This document shows positions 21,095 to 26,147 of a stretch of 26,147 bases of DNA, piece by piece (within the stretch, counting starts at the first letter, position 1; each line of letters begins with the position of its first letter). The stretch is from assembly GCA_002455425.1 (NCBI GenBank), contig DKKT01000052.1, positions 1-26,147 on the forward strand, read 5' to 3'. Made by a program: the position numbers and the translations under genes. This DNA is from Chthonomonas sp. UBA6659. GTDB taxonomy: Bacteria; Armatimonadota; Fimbriimonadia; Fimbriimonadales; Fimbriimonadaceae. The notes under the pieces are model-generated. The model saw only the letters and a list, made by a program, of their open reading frames with translations. It made no database searches and had not been told where the DNA came from.

Positions 21095-24000
21095 TCACGG
21101 CTCGATCCAGAACGATGTCTGCTTCGATCCGCGCGCGGTTTGTGCGGTCACGTCGACGCGGGTGGCAGTGCCGACGCGATGAGCACGGTAAGTGGCTACT
21201 GCCGTACGTCGTCCGGCGGGAACCACCAACTCCGTCGGACCTGCCGCCGAGCGACTGTTGTGGGTGAGTGAGATCACCGCTCCGCCGACCGGTGCCGGTG
21301 CTTTCAACGTCACCTGGACACGAGTCGATTCACCGGGTCGGATCGTCGGTGGGGTGGCCCGAATGCTCTCGATCTCCACGGCCGGGAGACCGATCTGCAG
21401 CTCGTAGCTTCGCTCGCGCGAACCGCTCCGAACCGAGACCTGGACCACCGCCGGCGCTCGGAGCGCGCCCGGTTGAACTGCGACTTCGACCTGCCGGCCG
21501 CCGGCCGGGAAGGTCACCGTCGAGGGGACGGGTAGTGCCGCCGCATCCGTGGACGAGAGGTTGAAGGACACCGCCGAAGCGGTCGGTTTCGGGAGCGTCA
21601 GCACCAGCGTGCCCCGCACCTGCGACTGCAGCGGTTCTCTCGCGGTGACGGTCGGCATCGCCAGCCCACCCTCGAATTGGGATGGATCGTAAGCCTGCGA
21701 CTGCAGAACGTCATCCTCGATCAACTGCACGCTTGACTGACGCGCATACACGAACAGGGCGGTCACCGTGTAGGGCCCCAGAGCGTCAGACTCCCCGATT
21801 CTCCGGCCGGGGAATCGCAGCACAAGGGTGCTGCGGCCGCTTTCGAGACGCTGCTCACGGTGATCGGAGAACGCGATGCTCCGACCATTACGGTCTCTCA
21901 GTTCCGCATTGAACCCGTACAAGCCTCCGACACCCGGAGCGAGTTCGATGTCGACCGAGACGTCCAGGTACTCGAACTGGCCGTTGCCGTTCGTGTCCAC
22001 GCCCGCTTCGCGCGCCGGACGTCGTAGCGAGATGACCGGACCCTCGAACTGGCTCGACAGAAACGCCGCCGTCTCGTGAACCGTCTCGAGCGAGTCGGTT
22101 TCCATCCGAATGTCCGGCGTGTCGTCGATGAGCAGAAGGTGCGTCACGCGGTACGGACCGTCGATCCCGGCGTTGCGAATCGTCCGGCCATTGAATGCCA
22201 GATCCATCCGGTGGCTGCCTGGATCCATGGTCGCGCGCGCCTCGGCGTTGCCAAGGACAGTCCCATCGGATGCCTCGAGCACGCCCGTGAGGCGAAAATC
22301 GCCGCGAACCGCGATCTCGAGGTCGACATGACCGATCAGGTGATCGTAGAGTCCATTCGCATTCGTGTCCAGGCCCTCGGTTCCGATCGAGACAATCTGA
22401 CCGGTGCGCGGTCGAACCAAGAAGGGCGCGGTGCCGGCCCGACTGACGTTCCCGCCGCCCTGCACGACTTCCGCAGTGAACTCCCCGCCTTCCGAGGCGA
22501 GGTACTCGCACTCCCAGCGGCCGCCAACCCGGCTCATCGGAAGCGTGTCGACTCGATTACCCCGCCGATCGCGGATTCTTGCCTCGGCGGCGACCTGGAG
22601 CGAACCCGAAGAGAGATCGTTCGCGCGGATCGTCATCGCATCCTCCCGATCGATCGTCGCCGAACTGACCTCAGCCGAGACGGCGAGAGGCGAGTCGAGA
22701 ACGGTCGCCACCTGAGCCGTCCCGGCGATACTCGAAGTGACGGTGATCGTCCACAGGCCGGCTGCAGGTCGCTCCGCTGCGATCGCGATCAAGACCGACC
22801 CGTCGGGACGGCGCTCGCTCGCCATTTCGAAGCCCCCGATGCCATGCCGCATCAGGCGACCGGACGGATCCTTGACCTGGGCGCTGATCACGGCATCTTC
22901 ACCGACCTCGATCGCCGCGTAACTCTCGAATCGCGCGACCGTGCGATCGATCGGAATCCCGATCGTCCGCGCGCTGTTCGCGCCGAGGTTCGCGATCTCC
23001 AGCGGCAGCGTCGCAAGTGGAGCGCCCGCTCCGATACTCTCCATCGACGGCGCGCGCGTGGCCATCGCCGTGCCCGGTCCGGGTCCGCTGTTGACCTTCA
23101 GATAGGAACTCTGGCGGGCGGTCTCGACCAGCGTCGCCCACAGCGCGTCGAACGCACCTCGGCTGTTGACCATCGCCGGATTCGAATCCAACGAGTGGTG
23201 ACCGAGGGCGAAGCTGCCGCTGACGCCGCCCATCCATGGGTGCATCGCGCGGTCGATCGCGACCAAGCCGTCGTGGCGCACGGGAAACGTCCCTGGGACA
23301 ATCCCCGTCCGGGAGGCGATCAAGCGCATCAGTGGGTTCGATATGCTGGTCCACCGTGGCCCGAGCTGTCTCGAAGTGAACGCCGTCCCTCCAAAGCTCA
23401 GGTAGTTGATGCCCGAGGGAGCTCTGCGCCCCGCGTGCGTGTAGTAATCGGTCCGTCCCCAGGTCGAGAGATCCCACGCGAGCTGCGTCCCGAAAACCTG
23501 GTCGAGCCACCACCGTCCATTCGGGTTCGCGAGCAGCCAGAGCACGATCCGATCTGCGGCCTGCGATCCCTGGAGCGGGGATGCCAACGTGACGAGATTC
23601 TGAACATCGTCGGGCGTCGAGCGAACCGCTTCGAACGCGTCGAGTCCTCCTCGGCTATGGCCTACGATATTGACTTCATCGACGCCGTACCGGGACTTCG
23701 CGGACTCGATCGCGTCGCGGATGTCGGGTGCATTCTCCGAGATGCCCGTGAACGACCCTGCCCGGCTGAAGTGAAGGATCTGACCCGGCACCCAGTTCGC
23801 CATGCCGGCACGGCCGCCGACATTCCGCCAACTCTGGGGGCTGTCGCGCATTCCGTGCACAAACACGATCGGACGCACGGCGCGGATGTAGAACGCCCCC
23901 CAGTCCACCTGTACCGCCCAAGTATCTTGGCATTGGGTATCGATGTCGATCTTGATCTCGTTCTGACCTGGCGACGGACCGCCGAACAGGCTCAACTGCC

Positions 24001-24508
24001 CGAGTCGAATCTTGCCCGACACGAACCAGTCGGGAGGGATGTTCCATGAGTACGTGCTCCAGCCGTTGTTCGACCCGCTCAACGTGGGCTTGTCCGGGAT
24101 CGGGTGTCCGTTGATCGTGACGACGTCGACCTCGGGACAGGGCGACCCATCCTGGTCGACATCATAGACCGACATCACGAACTTCGCGTTGACGATGATC
24201 TGGGCGAGATCGCGGGGGCTCGCGTCGTAACCGAGAAACGCGCGGCCGATCGGGATCGTAAACCGTAGCCCACCAGGACGGTCTCTCCGGAAGAGGTAGT
24301 TGTCGAGGTCACCCCCTTGGGTGACACCGAAGACCTCGTCGTCCGCATACCCGCCCTTCGGCACCGGTGCGTCCCGGCCGCCCACGTTGCTCTGGATCCG
24401 CAAGCGAGGATCGCCGTCGCCGAAACTCGACATCGCAAGGGCGCACAGCGCCAAGATCGCTGCCAAACGCTGAAGCAGCGGCGCGCTCGATCTTTTTTGA
24501 ATTGCCAT
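21095..24508 (-). CDS. Large exported lipase-like alpha/beta hydrolase with C-terminal beta domains
   Basis: The 1137-residue protein begins with a signal peptide (hydrophobic run LLQRLAAILALCALAMSS). A strand-rich domain (about 30-205) precedes an alpha/beta hydrolase: oxyanion strand FVHGMRDSPQSW, nucleophile Ser285 in NIVGHSRGGLDA, and probable Asp413 (VRHDGLVAID) and His437/438 (ALGHHSLD). This fits triacylglycerol-lipase/PGAP1-like esterases. After it come pre-C-terminal beta domains, then two related segments each opening with a calcium-loop-like run (DTNANGLYD, DTNGNGQFE), and two tandem Ig-like repeats of about 85 residues at the end. The start at 24508 is chosen over 24511 because AGGAG is then six bases away. 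A CRP-like palindrome lies about 62 bases upstream. Confidence 0.9.
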   Translation of the reverse strand: MAIQKRSSAPLLQRLAAILALCALAMSSFGDGDPRLRIQSNVGGRDAPVPKGGYADDEVFGVTQGGDLDNYLFRRDRPGGLRFTIPIGRAFLGYDASPRDLAQIIVNAKFVMSVYDVDQDGSPCPEVDVVTINGHPIPDKPTLSGSNNGWSTYSWNIPPDWFVSGKIRLGQLSLFGGPSPGQNEIKIDIDTQCQDTWAVQVDWGAFYIRAVRPIVFVHGMRDSPQSWRNVGGRAGMANWVPGQILHFSRAGSFTGISENAPDIRDAIESAKSRYGVDEVNIVGHSRGGLDAFEAVRSTPDDVQNLVTLASPLQGSQAADRIVLWLLANPNGRWWLDQVFGTQLAWDLSTWGRTDYYTHAGRRAPSGINYLSFGGTAFTSRQLGPRWTSISNPLMRLIASRTGIVPGTFPVRHDGLVAIDRAMHPWMGGVSGSFALGHHSLDSNPAMVNSRGAFDALWATLVETARQSSYLKVNSGPGPGTAMATRAPSMESIGAGAPLATLPLEIANLGANSARTIGIPIDRTVARFESYAAIEVGEDAVISAQVKDPSGRLMRHGIGGFEMASERRPDGSVLIAIAAERPAAGLWTITVTSSIAGTAQVATVLDSPLAVSAEVSSATIDREDAMTIRANDLSSGSLQVAAEARIRDRRGNRVDTLPMSRVGGRWECEYLASEGGEFTAEVVQGGGNVSRAGTAPFLVRPRTGQIVSIGTEGLDTNANGLYDHLIGHVDLEIAVRGDFRLTGVLEASDGTVLGNAEARATMDPGSHRMDLAFNGRTIRNAGIDGPYRVTHLLLIDDTPDIRMETDSLETVHETAAFLSSQFEGPVISLRRPAREAGVDTNGNGQFEYLDVSVDIELAPGVGGLYGFNAELRDRNGRSIAFSDHREQRLESGRSTLVLRFPGRRIGESDALGPYTVTALFVYARQSSVQLIEDDVLQSQAYDPSQFEGGLAMPTVTAREPLQSQVRGTLVLTLPKPTASAVSFNLSSTDAAALPVPSTVTFPAGGRQVEVAVQPGALRAPAVVQVSVRSGSRERSYELQIGLPAVEIESIRATPPTIRPGESTRVQVTLKAPAPVGGAVISLTHNSRSAAGPTELVVPAGRRTAVATYRAHRVGTATRVDVTAQTARGSKQTSFWIEP

Positions 24509-24566
24509 CATCTTCTCCTTCGCGGCGGTCTGCCGCGTGGAGAGCGTCCACCGTGATGCCATGGCG

Positions 24567-24588
24567 TAACGTGATCTGGATCACATCT
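24567..24588. promoter_or_regulatory. CRP-family binding-site-like palindrome
   Basis: The core GTGATCTGGATCAC (24571-24584) differs at one base from the central 14 bases of the E. coli CRP consensus, and about 18 of the full 22 positions agree. It is centred about 69 bases before the lipase start, a normal activator distance. CRP/FNR-family control of the lipase by carbon or energy state is inferred; no crp gene is in the window. Confidence 0.55.
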
Positions 24589-24693
24589 CGGCCGTGGAAG
24601 ACCAGGGTGGGGACTTTGGCCCTACGAGAGGGGGCTCAACGAGCTCGATCCTTGATCGATGCTCGCTTCTGGATCTCCTCGCGCAGCCGTGTG

Positions 24694-24880
24694 GCGCAAG
24701 CGGGCTCTCCCGGCAATAACCCCACCCGGTTCGCTTCGCTCACCGACCTCCCCGATGCCGGGTACGAGCCATCCCGGAATCAGGGAGGTATCTCGCGCTA
24801 CGTGATTCACAGAAGAACTTCCAATGACCAAGATCCTCCCCTGATTCGGCGATGATCGTGCGCCGCATCGGGGGAGGTGG
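24694..24880. repeat. Nested-palindrome repeat, copy 1
   Basis: This 187-base element recurs at 25954-26147. Identical blocks are 24720-24762 (43 bases), 24770-24793 (24), 24830-24855 (26) and 24856-24880 (25). The outer arms ACCTCCCCGATGC (24746-24758) and GCATCGGGGGAGGT (24865-24878) pair with one bulge. The inner arms GAATCAGGGAGGTATCT (24777-24793) and AGATCCTCCCCTGATTC (24831-24847) also pair, so one long hairpin of about 133 bases can form. The 36-base loop differs between copies. It has no open reading frame of note and could be a MITE-like or REP-like element. Confidence 0.85.
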
Positions 24881-24952
24881 ACCGCTCCCAGAGTCAAGAA
24901 CCTATCGTGCTTCCGAAATCGGTCCATCATCGGGGCGGAGTTCACGTCTGAG

Positions 24953-24958
24953 TACAAT
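24953..24958 (+). promoter_or_regulatory. -10 element of the ADP-ribosylglycohydrolase gene
   Basis: TACAAT lies 25 bases before the GTG at 24984, giving a leader of about 19 bases that contains GTGGAT. No convincing -35 is seen. It lies 72 bases beyond repeat copy 1, so the promoter is outside the repeat. Confidence 0.45.
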
Positions 24959-24983
24959 CCAAGCCCCCAGTGGATAAAAGACA

Positions 24984-25919
24984 GTGAAGGGAGAATCCCC
25001 CGCTTCTGTGACAAAGCCATCCCGGAGCTTGGAGCGTTATCTCGGTTGCGTTCTCGGTTTGGCGACCGGCGATGCGCTCGGCGCACCGCATGAAGGGGGG
25101 CCGGCGGAGCGAATGCTCTGGCGACTCATCGGGAAGACGCCCTCGGGCTGCTTTCGTTGGACCGATGACACCCAGATGTCCCTCGACTTAGCGGAGTCGC
25201 TGCTATCCCGAGGTGATCTCAATCCGACCGATCTCGCGCAGCGGTTCGCCGCCAGTTATCGTTGGAGCCGCGGGTATGGTCCAGGCACGGCAAGGGTCTT
25301 ACGCCGTCTCAGGCGCGGGGAGCCCTGGCAAGAGGCGGCTCTCGCCGGGCACGCCGGCGGTTCTCTCGGCAATGGTGCCGCCATGCGAGCCCCGATCCTT
25401 GCCCTCTTCTTTCCCGACGACGACCGAGCTGTGATCGAATCAGCAAGGACGTCGGCGCGGGTGACCCACGCGCATCCTCTTGGGATCGAGGGCGCATTGA
25501 TCATTGGCGTGGCCGCCCATGCGCTCCTGAACGACATCAGCGCCAATGAGACCCTTGATGCCGTTCGGCGAAGCGTCGCGTCGCCCGAAATGTCGAGCCG
25601 CCTGGAAACCGCCCAAGGTTGGCTCACCTCTGGCAACCCGCCAGAGCCTCCGGACGTCGTGCGGGATCTGGGAAATGGAGCGAGCGCTCCGGCATCCTGC
25701 CCAACCGCGCTCTACATAGCGATTCGCTTTCTCACCGAGCCTTTTGAAGAGATGTTGCGATTCGTCATCAAGTGCCGTGGAGATGTCGATACCATCGCCG
25801 CGATGGCCGGGGCGCTGTGGGGAGTCGCCAACGGGAATGATCGTCTACCTGACATTCGCCTGGAAGCGCGTGAGCATCTCGAGGATGTTGCCGTCCGCCT
25901 TTACGAGGCTCGATCCTGA
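24984..25919 (+). CDS. ADP-ribosylglycohydrolase (DraG/ARH3 family)
   Basis: The 311-residue protein has the whole family pattern: LGLATGDALGAPHEG (Asp30), the metal motif WTDDTQMSLDLAESL (Thr60, Asp61, Asp62), GGSLGNGAAMRAPILALF, THAHPLGIEGA, and the second metal motif RGDVDTIAAMAGALWG (Asp267, Asp269). These Mg/Mn-dependent enzymes remove ADP-ribose from proteins, nucleic acids or small molecules. No ADP-ribosyltransferase is adjacent, so the target is unknown. The GTG at 24984 is used; GTG at 25008 is an alternative and would remove eight residues. The gene is alone, and lies between two direct copies of the palindromic repeat. Its codon use looks like that of its neighbours. Confidence 0.93.
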   Translation: MKGESPASVTKPSRSLERYLGCVLGLATGDALGAPHEGGPAERMLWRLIGKTPSGCFRWTDDTQMSLDLAESLLSRGDLNPTDLAQRFAASYRWSRGYGPGTARVLRRLRRGEPWQEAALAGHAGGSLGNGAAMRAPILALFFPDDDRAVIESARTSARVTHAHPLGIEGALIIGVAAHALLNDISANETLDAVRRSVASPEMSSRLETAQGWLTSGNPPEPPDVVRDLGNGASAPASCPTALYIAIRFLTEPFEEMLRFVIKCRGDVDTIAAMAGALWGVANGNDRLPDIRLEAREHLEDVAVRLYEARS

Positions 25920-25953
25920 TGGATTCCGGAGCTCCGCGCGGGCCAGGGGGTAA

Positions 25954-26147
25954 GCGCGAGCGGGCTCGCGCACTCGAAACGGACCCCACCCGGTTCGCTT
26001 CGCTCACCGACCTCCCCGATGCCGGGCACAGGCATCCCGGAATCAGGGAGGTATCTGACGCATTTCACACTCAGAACTGCGGACTCTTATTGAAGAAGAT
26101 CCTCCCCTGATTCGGCGATGAGTCGTGCGCCGCATCGGGGGAGGTGG
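25954..26147. repeat. Nested-palindrome repeat, copy 2, ending at the window edge
   Basis: The 194-base direct copy of the element at 24694. It has the same four identical blocks (25984-26026, 26033-26056, 26096-26121, 26123-26147) and a diverged loop (26057-26095). It starts 34 bases after the stop of the ADP-ribosylglycohydrolase gene and its last base is the last base of the window. It could act as a transcription terminator for that gene by virtue of its hairpin. Confidence 0.85.

Larger units (their letters stand above)
24512..24983. other. Long intergenic region between divergent lipase and ADP-ribosylglycohydrolase genes
   Basis: This gap of 472 bases holds, from left to right, the lipase ribosome site and leader, the CRP-like palindrome (24567-24588), about 100 bases in which I see nothing, repeat copy 1 (24694-24880), and the promoter region of the next gene. 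No credible reading frame or RNA gene is seen outside the repeat. Confidence 0.7.

Noticed and set aside
18837..21098. 753-codon open frame on the minus strand opposite purF and pnuC
   Set aside because: It is antisense to two clear enzymes, is rich in Asp, Arg and His with no family motif, and its openness follows from the strong GC third-position bias of the real genes.
22076..24049. 657-codon open frame on the plus strand opposite the lipase gene
   Set aside because: Arginine-rich shadow of the lipase frame, without motifs or a ribosome site.
24984..25919. Toxin-antitoxin pair (DarTG-like) around the ADP-ribosylglycohydrolase
   Set aside because: No ADP-ribosyltransferase gene is adjacent on either side within the window, and the enzyme is of DraG/ARH type, not the macrodomain type.
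24694..26147. CRISPR array or retron-type ncRNA for the two repeats
   Set aside because: Only two copies more than 1 kb apart with a gene between, no spacer pattern, no cas gene and no reverse transcriptase.

Overview
The window is a GC-rich, gene-dense stretch of bacterial chromosome with short intergenic gaps and many overlapping stop/start codons. The gene content points to a free-living heterotrophic bacterium: panB-panC, upp, purF, pnuC, rpsT, a UbiA-type prenyltransferase, a dihydrolipoamide acyltransferase, a secreted DUF1800/DUF1501 pair, and a DUF2089/DUF4097 pair. The DUF1800/DUF1501 pair, the degenerate DUF2089 protein and the frequent leaderless-looking starts would fit Armatimonadota (Fimbriimonadia-like) or a neighbouring deep lineage. 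That placement is inference from gene style and was not tested. No phage, transposase, CRISPR array or rRNA is visible.

Layout, left to right. (1) 1-2095, minus: selA followed by an overlapping RluB/RsuA-type pseudouridine synthase that runs off the left edge. (2) 2137-4462, plus: panB-panC (pantothenate synthesis), a small very basic orphan protein with a hairpin terminator, and tRNA-Thr(TGT). (3) 4473-6964: a MESH1/SpoT-like HD hydrolase (minus) divergent from upp (plus), which converges on an E2 acyltransferase gene (minus). (4) 7090-9527, minus: a large exported protein with an STN-like N-terminus, then rpsT. (5) 9588-11772, plus: a UbiA prenyltransferase, a YcxB-like membrane protein and a creatininase-family hydrolase, apparently one operon. 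(6) 11776-13471: a lipoprotein (minus) divergent from a Cas4/RecB-like nuclease and a half-size TauE/SafE transporter (plus). (7) 13508-15147, minus: DUF2089 regulator and DUF4097 protein. (8) 15294-18138, minus: DUF1800-DUF1501 exported pair with a clear promoter. (9) 18338-21050: a partly degenerate zinc-ribbon protein (minus) divergent from pnuC-purF (plus). (10) 21095-24508, minus: a 1137-residue exported multidomain lipase with a CRP-like palindrome upstream. (11) 24694-26147: an ADP-ribosylglycohydrolase gene between two copies of a nested-palindrome repeat of about 190 bp. The second copy stops exactly at the window end.

Two themes stand out. First, at least seven genes have a TANNNT hexamer 6 or 7 bases before the start codon and no usable Shine-Dalgarno, which is the arrangement of leaderless transcripts. 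Four of the five divergent gene pairs show it or a close variant on both sides, so their promoters lie back to back or interleave. Genes with good Shine-Dalgarno sequences (DUF1800, DUF1501, DUF2089, lipase) encode exported or regulatory proteins. Second, the palindromic repeat pair around the ADP-ribosylglycohydrolase keeps its stem arms identical while its loop differs. This suggests a structured, probably multicopy, element. No single gene cluster here is convincingly a new defence or biosynthetic system; the best leads are the repeat element and the compact leaderless divergent promoters.
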